Part shown: in pieces, positions 15,381 through 24,247 of the stretch
How the letters are laid out: the number at the start of each line of letters is the position of its first letter
Numbering within the stretch: the stretch's first letter is position 1
Assembly: GCF_900156305.1 (NCBI RefSeq)
Contig: NZ_FTPL01000003.1
Location: 124,001 to 188,000, forward strand
Length of the DNA: 64,000 nucleotides
DNA from: Edaphobacillus lindanitolerans
Lineage (GTDB): Bacteria > Bacillota > Bacilli > Bacillales_A > Planococcaceae
Direction: 5' to 3'
Position numbers and translations under genes: made by a program
Notes under the pieces: model-generated
What the model saw: only the letters and a program-made list of their open reading frames with translations
What the model was told of the DNA's origin: nothing
The model's database searches: none

Positions 15381-16934
15381 CTACCCCTCCAATTCCACGG
15401 GGATGAGTTCAGGAGTCCTGCCTGTATACCACCGGTTAAATTCCGCTGCGCTTGCTGCGGGAACGTCATCCAGGTCCTGATGATGGACCGGCTTGGCCCG
15501 GTTGACCGTCTTGATCGACGCAACGCCGAAGACCTTCTGCAGCCGGGACTGCGACACCTCGGCTTCAATCACCTTTTCCCGCTTCGTGATGAAGGTGGTT
15601 CGCCAGATTCCGCCTTTCCGGAATTGCACGAGCGGGCCGCTGATCAGGTACCTCGTATTGCGGTAGTCGAACAGCCGAAGCAGCCACGTGCCCGCGAACA
15701 GCACGGCAGCGAGCACCCACCAATCGGGGACGAAGCGAAATTCAGGTTTCCAGATGAAGAGGGCGATCGACCCGGCGAGTGCGAGCCATGGAACCCGCAT
15801 CATCTTGACGGCAAGCGCAGCCTTCGGAAGCCGGTCCATCTCTTCTTCCACTTCAATGTCCGGTAGGAGTTCGCTGATGATCTCCAAAGCCCGCTTTCTC
15901 GGCAGATAAGGATAAAGAGAGTTGATGTCTTCCAGCCCCTCTCCAAAGCTTCCGACGGTGATGAGCTTCGCCTCCGCCATTCCGAGCACCCGTTTCAGCG
16001 GTGTTTCTACAATCTCCACTGCCTGGACATTTTTCTTACGCACAGACAGCGCCTGCTCGGAGAAAACACCTCGTCGTATATAGATCCGGTCGTCATCCGA
16101 CGAGATTTCGTATTTGCCGTATTTCAGCCAGGTTCTCACCATTCCGAAGACCATGGCAAACAGGACAAACGCCGCAATCACAGCGACCAGCAGGAGGGAA
16201 GATCCGGACAGCGCGGAAAAGATGCCTTTCGCCCGGCCGTCCAAATCGAAGAAATCGTCGGCATTCTTGTAGACAGTCGCCACGACGGGAATGAGTGCAA
16301 TGAAACTGAATGACAGGAATGACGCTTTGACGATGTCTTTCGTCGATGGGGTGAAATGGATGATCCGCTTTTCGGGAATTGAGCTCACCATGTCCTGAAA
16401 AGCCGTGGTTTCTCCATCCACGTTGGCCGGGATTTGCACGTCATCCGGCTTCGTTTCTTCGGCGTTCGCCCGCCGGCTGCGGTAGCCGTCGAGCGCCGCT
16501 TCGATCCTGGCGGCCTCCGTCTTCGTCACTGCGTCGAACTTGATGGAAGACTCTTCTCCGCCCGCCCCGGTCTCCAGCGTCAGGGACGTGAGCCCGAGCA
16601 GCTTCAGCGCTGCAGGAACTTGCCGGTTGACGTTCTGGACACGGCGGAATGGAATACTCCGGTGTTTCCGGACGAAGATGCCGCTGTCCACTTTTACCGA
16701 ATCATCCTCAATCCGGTACGTCTTGCGCCACCAGGCAGGCACCAAAGTGACCAGGCTGACTGCCGTGAGCGCAAGAAATGCGATCTTGAGCACGATCACC
16801 CAGACGGCCTCCGAGCCCGCCCGGAACACGAAAAGGAACAGAATGATGAAAAATGTGTTTTTTATGTACGATAGGACCGACAGGAGCATGCCGGCCGGAT
16901 GCATTCTGCGGGCTCCGGTTTCCGTCCCGCCCAT
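15381..16934 (-). CDS. ydbT: YdbT-like bacterial PH-domain membrane protein
   Basis: Membrane protein with three bPH2 (YdbS/YdbT) domains between hydrophobic helices. Repeated patterns such as FVRKHRSIPFRRVQNVNRQV, GVFSEQALSVRKKNVQAVEI and FITKREKVIEAEVSQSRLQK mark each domain. 517 residues. Overlaps the preceding gene in an ATGA junction. Role unproven; the Bacillus pair YdbS-YdbT has been linked to resistance to antimicrobial peptides. Confidence 0.85.
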   Translation of the reverse strand: MGGTETGARRMHPAGMLLSVLSYIKNTFFIILFLFVFRAGSEAVWVIVLKIAFLALTAVSLVTLVPAWWRKTYRIEDDSVKVDSGIFVRKHRSIPFRRVQNVNRQVPAALKLLGLTSLTLETGAGGEESSIKFDAVTKTEAARIEAALDGYRSRRANAEETKPDDVQIPANVDGETTAFQDMVSSIPEKRIIHFTPSTKDIVKASFLSFSFIALIPVVATVYKNADDFFDLDGRAKGIFSALSGSSLLLVAVIAAFVLFAMVFGMVRTWLKYGKYEISSDDDRIYIRRGVFSEQALSVRKKNVQAVEIVETPLKRVLGMAEAKLITVGSFGEGLEDINSLYPYLPRKRALEIISELLPDIEVEEEMDRLPKAALAVKMMRVPWLALAGSIALFIWKPEFRFVPDWWVLAAVLFAGTWLLRLFDYRNTRYLISGPLVQFRKGGIWRTTFITKREKVIEAEVSQSRLQKVFGVASIKTVNRAKPVHHQDLDDVPAASAAEFNRWYTGRTPELIPVELEG

Positions 16935-17431
16935 CAGTCTTCCTCCTCCCGGATTTTGGCGAGATGGGCAATCCGGTTCCGCAGTTCCCTTGCCTCATCC
17001 TCCGGCAGTGCCGGAATCGAATGGCTTGAGCCCATCGTTTCGATTTCGAGCGAATAAAGCCCGTACCTCCTCAGCAACGGTCCCTGTTTCAGGTTGACGA
17101 CCTGCACCTTCGTCATCGGGATGGTCTGCTCCGATACTTCCCAGATGCCGCTGCGGAGCTTGACGAACTCTTCATCCGCCCCGTACCGCCAGTACCGCTG
17201 TTTAAGGGCCGGCTCGATCAAGATCGAGTAAACGGCCGATGCCACGCTGATGCCGCCGATTACCCAAAATGTGACGACCAGCCAGTGCCACCAGTCATAG
17301 AATGTTCCTGCCGCAAGCAGGGCCGCGATCACGAGAAGAATAATAGTCTCCGTAATCAGGTTAGCGAGACGCCAAACTTTTACGGCTTTTTCTGAAATCC
17401 GTCCTTCAGGCGACTGAATTGCATCCAGCAT
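16934..17431 (-). CDS. ydbS: YdbS-like bacterial PH-domain membrane protein
   Basis: Two N-terminal membrane helices (about residues 20-65) and one bPH2 domain with LRSGIWEVSEQTIPMTKVQV and LRRYGLYSLEIETMGSSHSI. ATG 17431 chosen for GGAGGTG 8 nt upstream; 165 residues. First gene of the ydbS-ydbT-ATL transcript, divergent from the DUF2207 gene. Confidence 0.87.
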   Translation of the reverse strand: MLDAIQSPEGRISEKAVKVWRLANLITETIILLVIAALLAAGTFYDWWHWLVVTFWVIGGISVASAVYSILIEPALKQRYWRYGADEEFVKLRSGIWEVSEQTIPMTKVQVVNLKQGPLLRRYGLYSLEIETMGSSHSIPALPEDEARELRNRIAHLAKIREEED

Positions 17432-17550
17432 GACAATGCACCTCCGAGTTTGATCTATCTTTCTACGGACGGGAACGTCTGCAAGTTTCATCGGGAACCG
17501 GGGGCAGCCGCCGGACGTATACGATACAATCAGAAAAAAGGGGGGATTCG

Positions 17551-19200
17551 ATGAAGGGGCGGTTTGCTGCGGTGGCATTTCTTTTGGCCTGGTTCCTCGT
17601 CTTCACCCAGCCGGGTCCGGCCGCTGCGTCAGAAATAAAAGCTTCCGACTCGCAGATCCGCATCTGGATCCGTGCCGACGGGACGCTTGATGTGAACGAA
17701 ATCCATACCTACCGCCTGCCGGCCGCCGCCTCGGAAGTGACCAGGCAGTTCCCGGAATCGGACGATTACCAAGTACACAACTTCTCGGCGGGAGAAGTGG
17801 CCGGCGGCTCCAAAAAGATCGGCGAAGTGACAGACGAAAATGTCCGGGCACTGCCGGCCAAGATGGACGGTGCGGAAGCCTGGATCGGCGTCCCGGCGGG
17901 CAGCGGGGAAAAGGTACTCATCTATGCCTATCAGCTGGAAGGGCCGCTCTCCGTATATAAGGAATACAGTGACCTGGACATCACATTCTTCTCCGGATAC
18001 AGCCGGGAATTCACGGGCCTGGAAAATCTCGAGGTGTCCGTCGTGCTGCCGGGCAATGCTGGAGAGGCATCCATCCGGCCGTTTACAAGGAACATGAACG
18101 GGTCTGATGTGGACATCCGGACAAACGGGCTGACGTTCAGGGACCCGGTTGTTGAATATCCGGAAGAGGCGTCTTACCGGGTGTTTTTCCCATCAGATGT
18201 CCTGAGCGGGGCAAAAAAGACGGCTGCACCGGTGACGCTCGAGGAAGCTTATGCGCAGGAGAAAGAGCAGTTCCGGCTCAAGGCAATGATGAAGCCGTTC
18301 CGGGACGGGTTTATCCTGTACGGGGGACTGTCGGTCTTCCTGCTGTGCCTGTTGGCGGCAGCGGGATTGTTCGTTCCACAGAGAGTGCCGCTCATGATCA
18401 GCCGCCCCGGACTGATTCTCGGGACCGATCCGCTTTATCTGCACATCATCCAGCGGGCAGGCAGGTTCTCGCCGTCTGTCCTGGATGCGGCTGTGTTTTC
18501 TCTCCTGGAAAAAGGGCGGGTTGCAGCGACGGGACAGGGCCCGGCCAAGACATACCGGCTCCTGTGCCGGAAGGATGAGCTGCTGCCGTTTGAGCGGGAA
18601 CTGGTCGAAGGATTTTTCAGGAGAGAACCGGGGGGGACGTGGATCCTGACTCCCGAAGATGCTGAATCCGCGCGGAACGACCGTCGTCTGCGCGCATGGC
18701 AGGAGACGCTGCTGCAGCTGTTCGAGGATGCCGGAACGATCAGCCGGAAGATCCCGCGGATTGTGCTGCTCATGTCGGCATTGATCCCGGCAGCTGCGGG
18801 TGTTGCCGGCGCCGTCGCGGACGGAAAGCCGGTTTGGTGGATTGCAGTGTTCGCAGTACTGATCGGCCTGTCTGTTTTTTTGCATGTGAACTATTACCCG
18901 CTACGCCGACTGGCCGTGCTCCATCTGGCCGTGACCGTCGGCGGTGCCATGATGCTCGACTCCCCGGACGTCGGAGCGGTCATTCTCTTGGCGGCCGTCG
19001 CCTATGTGATCGCCTGGCTGCTTTATCCGAGGGTCATCCTGAGTTCGTTATTCGCCGGCCGGCTCAAGTATGCGATCAATTACGTCGCCTGGAAACCGCC
19101 GCGTCAAAATTTAGAGGAACTGTCCCCGAAGGAAGTCCAGCTCTGGCGCAACCGGGAAGATCTTTTGCGGAAGAAACGTCTCCCGGGGCAGGAATTGTAA
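17551..19200 (+). CDS. DUF2207 domain membrane protein
   Basis: Signal peptide (about residues 1-26), then a large extracytoplasmic beta-rich DUF2207 domain (about 27-240) beginning IRIWIRADGTLDVNEIHTYR. A membrane helix (about 250-272) and a cytoplasmic region with a winged-helix-like LDAAVFSLLEKGRVAATG follow, then three or four more helices. 549 residues, as in the family. Function unknown; often near lipid or envelope genes. AAGGGGGG SD. Divergent from ydbS. Confidence 0.85.
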   Translation: MKGRFAAVAFLLAWFLVFTQPGPAAASEIKASDSQIRIWIRADGTLDVNEIHTYRLPAAASEVTRQFPESDDYQVHNFSAGEVAGGSKKIGEVTDENVRALPAKMDGAEAWIGVPAGSGEKVLIYAYQLEGPLSVYKEYSDLDITFFSGYSREFTGLENLEVSVVLPGNAGEASIRPFTRNMNGSDVDIRTNGLTFRDPVVEYPEEASYRVFFPSDVLSGAKKTAAPVTLEEAYAQEKEQFRLKAMMKPFRDGFILYGGLSVFLLCLLAAAGLFVPQRVPLMISRPGLILGTDPLYLHIIQRAGRFSPSVLDAAVFSLLEKGRVAATGQGPAKTYRLLCRKDELLPFERELVEGFFRREPGGTWILTPEDAESARNDRRLRAWQETLLQLFEDAGTISRKIPRIVLLMSALIPAAAGVAGAVADGKPVWWIAVFAVLIGLSVFLHVNYYPLRRLAVLHLAVTVGGAMMLDSPDVGAVILLAAVAYVIAWLLYPRVILSSLFAGRLKYAINYVAWKPPRQNLEELSPKEVQLWRNREDLLRKKRLPGQEL

Positions 19201-19206
19201 AAGGAG

Positions 19207-19236
19207 AAAGGCAAGGACGGGCTGTCCTTGCCTTTT
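19207..19236 (+). terminator. Terminator after the DUF2207 gene
   Basis: Stem AAAGGCAAGGAC / GTCCTTGCCTTTT with a 5-nt loop ending in T4. Confidence 0.92.
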
Positions 19237-19334
19237 CTCTATATGGAAACCGGTTCGGCCGGATGATTCGTCCATTCAGGACGCACACAGATAACCCGTG
19301 ATCGTATTTGCCGGCCTGTGAACCTGCAATTCCC

Positions 19335-19985
19335 TCACTGCATGCCGGGCTGGTTGCCGGTCGCCGGGGCGTAAGCGTTGAGGATCGCCTGCATGTCGGT
19401 CTCGGCCAGTTGGGGAACCTGGTAGTAGTGGTGCTTGTTCTGGTAAATCGACAGCTCGTAGGCCATTTCAATGCAGTTCGGGACGGAATCCGCGAGCACG
19501 CGGCGGACAACCGGGTTGGTCGTTTCAAGAGCGGCTGCTGTCTTCGCTGTCGCGCTTGCTTTGGCAGAGCCGAGCAGGAAACCGGAGATTGCGGCGTCAT
19601 CGAGTTCCTGAGGCGACATCATCGGTTTCTTCGGCTGGGACTGCTTCATGCCGTAGACAAAGTCATTGCCGCCGGCCATTTTGTAGCTCTGGGTCGGGAC
19701 CTGCGGATCCTGGCCGGATTTAAAGCAATCAACGAGTGTGTTGTACTCCTGACGCATGAACCGGTACTGGCGGTCCATGATATCAATGAGCTCCGGATCC
19801 TTTGCCTGCTGGCGGAGAAGCGTGGACTGGTCCATCGCTGCAATTGACTGGGACAGCACTTCATGGACGTCAAACAGTTCGTGGCCGCCGTGGTTCATGT
19901 TTTGAGGAACGGCGCCGGTATGCATGTTTTGATGGGTCTGGCCCTGTCCCTGGCTTTGGTTCTGCCCGAAAGGATTTTGCGTCAT
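19335..19985 (-). CDS. CotF-family spore coat protein
   Basis: Structural coat protein of the endospore. A Gln/Asn/Gly-rich N-terminus (about residues 1-33) is followed by a ferritin-like helical CotF domain with ELFDVHEVLSQSIAAMDQST, QYRFMRQEYNTLVDCFKSGQ and a C-terminal YELSIYQNKHHYYQVPQL. ATG 19985 chosen for GGAGGG about 11 nt upstream; longer readings upstream run through a divergent gene. 216 residues. Supports a spore-forming host. Confidence 0.88.
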   Translation of the reverse strand: MTQNPFGQNQSQGQGQTHQNMHTGAVPQNMNHGGHELFDVHEVLSQSIAAMDQSTLLRQQAKDPELIDIMDRQYRFMRQEYNTLVDCFKSGQDPQVPTQSYKMAGGNDFVYGMKQSQPKKPMMSPQELDDAAISGFLLGSAKASATAKTAAALETTNPVVRRVLADSVPNCIEMAYELSIYQNKHHYYQVPQLAETDMQAILNAYAPATGNQPGMQ

Positions 19986-20099
19986 CGTTTCAAATTCCCT
20001 CCATTTTAATTTGATGTGCGAACGCCGATAGTATGTACCACCCCGATGCGAATATGCACCCGGCCTTTTGGTATGATGGGGAAAAGGGGGCCTCGTACA

Positions 20100-20675
20100 A
20101 TGAATGGAAATGAGCTTCTGGTGGAAACGGAGCGGCTGGTCATGAGGCCGTACCGGGAGGACGACTATGGTGCATGGCGTGCAGGCCTGGAGGGCCGGAC
20201 ACTGTCGCAGCATCCTTACGATGAAGGGCGACCGGCAGATCTGGGCGCATACACGCAAGACTGGTTCAACGAATGGATCCGCGGATTCCGGCATGCCGCC
20301 GACCAGGACCGGATGCTCATCCTCGGGATTTTCCGCAAGACGGACGGCGCGAACATCGGCAAGATTGAAATCATCACAATCCTGCGGATGGACTACAACT
20401 GGGCGATGATGGGCTATCAGATCAACAACCAATTTTTCCGGCTTGGTTACGGAAAAGAAGCCGTCACCACAGCCGCCGGTTCGTTCTTTGACGAGCTCGG
20501 ATTCCACCGGATCGAACTGCATATCCGTCCGGATAATCATCCTTCGAAAAAACTTGCCGAAAGTGCGGGTTTCCGGTTTGAATGCACCCGTCCGCAGTTT
20601 GCCTATGAAGACGGGAAATGGCGGGACTATGACATTTTCACCAAATATGAATCAAACAGAGCGGTGCCGTCATGA
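20100..20675 (+). CDS. GNAT acetyltransferase (RimJ/RimL type)
   Basis: Transfers acetyl from acetyl-CoA to an amine, target unknown. TERLVMRPYREDDYGAW at the N-terminus, NQFFRLGYGKEAVTTAAGSF (acetyl-CoA loop) and HRIELHIRPDNHPSKKLAES followed by AGFRFECTRP are typical of the RimJ/L ribosomal and small-molecule acetyltransferases. ATG 20100 has GAAAAGGGGG 10 nt upstream. 191 residues. Terminator follows. Confidence 0.88.
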   Translation: MNGNELLVETERLVMRPYREDDYGAWRAGLEGRTLSQHPYDEGRPADLGAYTQDWFNEWIRGFRHAADQDRMLILGIFRKTDGANIGKIEIITILRMDYNWAMMGYQINNQFFRLGYGKEAVTTAAGSFFDELGFHRIELHIRPDNHPSKKLAESAGFRFECTRPQFAYEDGKWRDYDIFTKYESNRAVPS

Positions 20676-20697
20676 TTCGACAGGCACCGCTATTTTA
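20660..20697 (+). terminator. Terminator overlapping the GNAT stop codon
   Basis: AGCGGTGCC / GGCACCGCT stem followed by ATTTTATG; the left arm lies inside the coding end. Confidence 0.75.
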
Positions 20698-20722
20698 TGA
20701 CCATATACCTTTGTAATCATTT

Positions 20723-20750
20723 GAATAGTCTATCTATTCTTGTAGAATAG
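20723..20750. promoter_or_regulatory. Interleaved inverted repeats before the sugar ABC operon
   Basis: GAATAG-5-CTATTC-5-GAATAG: two overlapping dyads (20723-20739 and 20734-20750) in the promoter region about 80 bp before the binding-protein gene. Candidate operator of an unlinked regulator. Confidence 0.5.
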
Positions 20751-20829
20751 TGAAGAAAGGTTTACTTACTGATGAAACGGGGAAATCCATAAAAGATTTT
20801 GCACATTTAAATGACAAGGGGGGGTCTGA

Positions 20830-22152
20830 ATGCGCCATTTGAGATGGTTGAGCATTCTGTTCATCACGGTTCTGGTCCTGTCAGGCTGCAATGGTTTCAC
20901 AAAAGGTGATTCCGCAGCAAAAGATAAAGGGACGGCAGAAAGTGACGGCAAGGTGGTTCTTGATTTCTGGACATTCTGGGGTTCGGAAATCCGGCGTCCG
21001 ATTGTCGAAAAGATCGTGGAGGATTTTAATAATTCCCAGGATAAGATCGAAGTGAAGCACACATTCGTCCCTTGGGGTGACATCTGGACGAAGGAGCTTG
21101 CGTCGATCGCCGCGGGGTCTCCGCCCGATGTCGTCATCAATGACATCAATGCGACGGCTCTCCGTGGAGAGAAAAAGCAGGCCGAGAACCTGTCCAAGTA
21201 TCTCGAGAAGGACGACATCTCCGAAAACTTCTATGAGGAGCTCTGGAACGCAACGCTTTATGAAGGAGATTCTTACGGCATTCCTTTCAATACGGACACA
21301 AGGGTCCTATTTTACAATAAAGATGCCTTCAGGGAAGCGGGGCTTGATCCCGAACAGCCGCCGAAAACATGGGACGAGCTTTGGGAATTCGCCGAGAAGC
21401 TGGACGCGAAAAACGGAGAAAAGTACGAACGGATCGGCTTCTATCCGCTCTTTGGTGCCGGCACGGACGTCTGGATGCTGAACGCGGACAAGGTCAATTT
21501 CATCGATGAAAAAGACGAAGTGAAAGTGAACACGCCGGAAAAGCTGGACGCGCTCAAGTGGCTGAAATCCTGGCATGACAAGTACGGCGCCAACACGATC
21601 AACTCCTGGCAGTCCCAGATGGAGAGCCAGCAGGGCAATCCGTTCTTCTCCGGAGATCTCGGCATGCTCGTGCAGCAGCCGACGTTCTATACGCAGATCC
21701 GTGACTATGCGCCGGACCTGAACTTCGGCGTCGCGCTCCTTCCTGAAAAGGAACCGGGCAACGGCAACACAAGCTGGGGCGGCGGTTTCGTTGCGGAGAT
21801 TCCGTACGGTGCCAAGAATCCGGACGAGTCATGGGAATTCATCAAGTATCTGACGGACCAAGAGGCTCAGGAATATTGGGCTGTAAAGAACTTTGACAAT
21901 GTCGCCAACAAGAAAGCGGCCGAAAGTGCGGCAGACAGCGAGGAGTTCAACGATGCCGCGAAGACCGTCTACGGACTGGCCGTCGAGGCGATGCCGCAGA
22001 CGATGCTGACGCCGACACCGATCGTGGCCCCTGATTTCCCGACACTCATCAATCCTGAGTTCGACAATGTGTATCTTGGCAAGAAGACTCCGGAGCAGGC
22101 GCTTGAAGATGCCGAAGCAAAGGTTCAGAAGCTGGTCGACCAGAACAAATAA
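20830..22152 (+). CDS. Carbohydrate ABC transporter substrate-binding lipoprotein
   Basis: Family 1 extracellular solute-binding protein anchored by a lipid-modified Cys in LVLSGCNG (lipobox, Cys at about residue 20). The body opens VVLDFWTFWGSEIRRPIVEK and includes DVVINDINATAL and YGIPFNTDTRVLFYNKDAF, typical of sugar/oligosaccharide binders. 440 residues. First gene of a five-gene operon. Sugar specificity cannot be read off. AAGGGGGGG SD. Confidence 0.92.
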   Translation: MRHLRWLSILFITVLVLSGCNGFTKGDSAAKDKGTAESDGKVVLDFWTFWGSEIRRPIVEKIVEDFNNSQDKIEVKHTFVPWGDIWTKELASIAAGSPPDVVINDINATALRGEKKQAENLSKYLEKDDISENFYEELWNATLYEGDSYGIPFNTDTRVLFYNKDAFREAGLDPEQPPKTWDELWEFAEKLDAKNGEKYERIGFYPLFGAGTDVWMLNADKVNFIDEKDEVKVNTPEKLDALKWLKSWHDKYGANTINSWQSQMESQQGNPFFSGDLGMLVQQPTFYTQIRDYAPDLNFGVALLPEKEPGNGNTSWGGGFVAEIPYGAKNPDESWEFIKYLTDQEAQEYWAVKNFDNVANKKAAESAADSEEFNDAAKTVYGLAVEAMPQTMLTPTPIVAPDFPTLINPEFDNVYLGKKTPEQALEDAEAKVQKLVDQNK

Positions 22153-22155
22153 CAG

Positions 22156-22192
22156 AAAAAGAAGGAGGTCGGAGCCGTCCTCCTTCTTTTCA
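22156..22192 (+). terminator. Intra-operon attenuator/terminator
   Basis: GAAGGAGG / CCTCCTTC stem with T4 after the binding-protein gene. It probably lowers permease expression relative to the more abundant binding protein. Confidence 0.75.
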
Positions 22193-22217
22193 TATTCACA
22201 TAAGGGGGCGAGAGGGA

Positions 22218-23129
22218 ATGACCGGACGGAAGCGATTCAACTACAAGACGAAGGAGGGCCTTCAGGGATACATCTTCATCCTCCCGTGGATCATCGGGTT
22301 CATCGTATTCACCGCAGGCCCGCTCCTGTTCTCTTTCGCTGCCAGTTTCACGAACTACAATATCACGTCCCAGATGGACTTTATCGGGCTGAAGAATTAT
22401 GAAAAGCTTTTTGCGGATGACCAGCTGTTCTGGACATCGCTTTACAACACGCTTTATTACGTGGCATTCTCTGTGCCGATCACGACGGTCGGCGCGATCC
22501 TCCTGTCTGCACTCCTGAACCGGGACATTCCGGGCATGCGCTTTTTCCGGACCATTTACTACCTGCCGGCCGTCTTGTCCGGCGTCGGGGTATACCTGCT
22601 CTGGATGCAGCTTCTGGAGCCGGGGACAGGCCTCGTCAATACGGTGCTCGCCTGGTTCGGAATTGCCGGTCCGAACTGGCTGTTTGATCCGGCTTGGGCA
22701 AAGCCGGCGCTCATCTTCATGAAACTCTGGAGCGTCGGAGGCGGCATGCTGCTCTATCTCGCGAGCATGCAGGGGATTTCCAAGAGCCTGTATGAAGCGG
22801 CGGAGATCGACGGCGCCAATGCCTGGCAGCAGTTTATCCGCATTACGATTCCCATGATCACCCCTGTCATCTTCTTTGACATTGTGACGAGCCTGATCGG
22901 CGGGTTCCAGATTTTCCAGGAAGCCTACGTCATGTCAAACGGCGAAGGGGGACCGGTGAATTCCCTGCTTTTCTACAATCTGTACATGTGGAAGAAGGCG
23001 TTCGAGGCGTTTGACATGGGTTATGCAATGGCCATGTCATGGATTCTGTTCATCATCGTCTTCGTTTTGACGATCATCAACCTGAAACTCGCCCCAAGAT
23101 GGGTGCATTACGAAGGGGGCGGGAAATGA
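22218..23129 (+). CDS. Carbohydrate ABC permease, MalF-type
   Basis: Membrane subunit with six helices. LQGYIFILPWIIGFIVFTAG at the N-terminus and the EAA coupling motif region SLYEAAEIDGANAWQQFIRI followed by TIPMITPV identify the MalF/UgpA branch. 303 residues. Its TGA overlaps the ATG of the next permease. Confidence 0.93.
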   Translation: MTGRKRFNYKTKEGLQGYIFILPWIIGFIVFTAGPLLFSFAASFTNYNITSQMDFIGLKNYEKLFADDQLFWTSLYNTLYYVAFSVPITTVGAILLSALLNRDIPGMRFFRTIYYLPAVLSGVGVYLLWMQLLEPGTGLVNTVLAWFGIAGPNWLFDPAWAKPALIFMKLWSVGGGMLLYLASMQGISKSLYEAAEIDGANAWQQFIRITIPMITPVIFFDIVTSLIGGFQIFQEAYVMSNGEGGPVNSLLFYNLYMWKKAFEAFDMGYAMAMSWILFIIVFVLTIINLKLAPRWVHYEGGGK

Positions 23130-24001
23130 TGGTCAAGTCTGCAGCTCCGAAGCATTCGCATTTTGACACGATCCAGGGCAGGCGCCGAGCGCTGAACATC
23201 ATCAACTGGGTGTTGCTTGCGGCGGGCAGCCTGCTCGTCCTTTCGCCGCTCTGGTGGATGATCATCACATCCGTGAAGACGATGCAGGAAGTGATGACGT
23301 ATCCTCCGACACTATGGCCCGACAGCTGGAACTGGAGCAACTACATCCGGACGTGGGAAGCCGCGCCGTTTGACCTTTATACGATCAATACGCTGACGAT
23401 CACCATCCTTGTCGTCATCGGCAATGTGTTCGTAAACTCGTTCATAGCCTATGGATTTGCAAAAGTGCCGTTCAAGGGCCGGAATGCGCTGTTTGCCGTC
23501 GTCTTGTCGACGATGATGATTCCGGGGTTTGTCACGCTCATCCCGCAGTATGTCCTGTTTGCCAAACTTCAATGGCTGAACACCTACTTTCCGCTCGTCG
23601 TCCCGGCATTCTTCGGGAGCGCCTTCAACATCTTCCTGTTGAGGCAGTTTTATATGACGATTCCGGATGAACTGATCGAAGCGGCGAAGATGGAGGGTGC
23701 CAGTCATTTCTGGATATGGTGGAAGATCGGGCTCCCGCTCACGAAGCCGGCGCTCGCCACGGTGGCCATCTTTTCGTTCAACGGGGCGTGGAACGACTTC
23801 CTCGGACCTCTCCTTTATGTGAACGACGAGAACCTGTATACGCTCCAGCTCGGCCTGCAGGTGTTCAAGGGACAGATGAGCACCCAGTGGAATTACCTCA
23901 TGGCCGGTTCGCTGCTCGTTCTCCTGCCGGTGATCCTGCTGTTCTTCTTCTTCCAGAAGTACTTCATCCAGGGGATCAACCTGCAGTCGGGCGGCAAATG
24001 A
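23126..24001 (+). CDS. Carbohydrate ABC permease, MalG-type
   Basis: Second permease half. Six helices and the EAA motif ELIEAAKMEGASHFWIWWKI then GLPLTKPALAT; the terminal KYFIQGINLQSGGK is typical of MalG/UgpE proteins. ATG 23126 chosen because it forms an ATGA overlap with the upstream stop and has GAAGGGGGCGGG before it; a longer reading lies inside the first permease. 291 residues. Confidence 0.93.
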   Translation: MMVKSAAPKHSHFDTIQGRRRALNIINWVLLAAGSLLVLSPLWWMIITSVKTMQEVMTYPPTLWPDSWNWSNYIRTWEAAPFDLYTINTLTITILVVIGNVFVNSFIAYGFAKVPFKGRNALFAVVLSTMMIPGFVTLIPQYVLFAKLQWLNTYFPLVVPAFFGSAFNIFLLRQFYMTIPDELIEAAKMEGASHFWIWWKIGLPLTKPALATVAIFSFNGAWNDFLGPLLYVNDENLYTLQLGLQVFKGQMSTQWNYLMAGSLLVLLPVILLFFFFQKYFIQGINLQSGGK

Positions 24002-24025
24002 CGATTTGAAAAGGAGGGGAGACCC

Positions 24026-24247
24026 ATGCTGAAGTTCGAGACGAAAAAATGGGACTGCGGCTGTCCGCCTGATGCGAAGCCGGTAAAAGAATTCCGGCTG
24101 GAGATCAGCACGGCATGGCTGCTGGTCCTGTTTCTGCCGCTGGTCTTCCTGATGCGCGCGAAGAACAGAAGCCCGTTCATACATCTTACGAACCATACGT
24201 ACAACGTGGGAACAGGCAAGGGAGGCAACGGGCATGGGGAAGATTGA
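24026..24247 (+). CDS. 73-aa single-pass membrane protein in the sugar operon
   Basis: Good AAAAGGAGGGGAG SD. A cytoplasmic Cys/Pro-rich head (FETKKWDCGCPPDAKPVKEF) precedes one hydrophobic helix (about residues 30-46) and a polar tail. The 3' end overlaps the ATPase gene start by 14 nt, so it looks translated and coupled. Not recognised; possibly a small accessory subunit of the transporter. Confidence 0.55.
   Translation: MLKFETKKWDCGCPPDAKPVKEFRLEISTAWLLVLFLPLVFLMRAKNRSPFIHLTNHTYNVGTGKGGNGHGED

Noticed and set aside
19986-20540. N-terminal extension of the CotF-like gene to 20540
   Set aside because: It runs through the divergent GNAT gene and its promoter; the start with GGAGGG at 19985 is far better.
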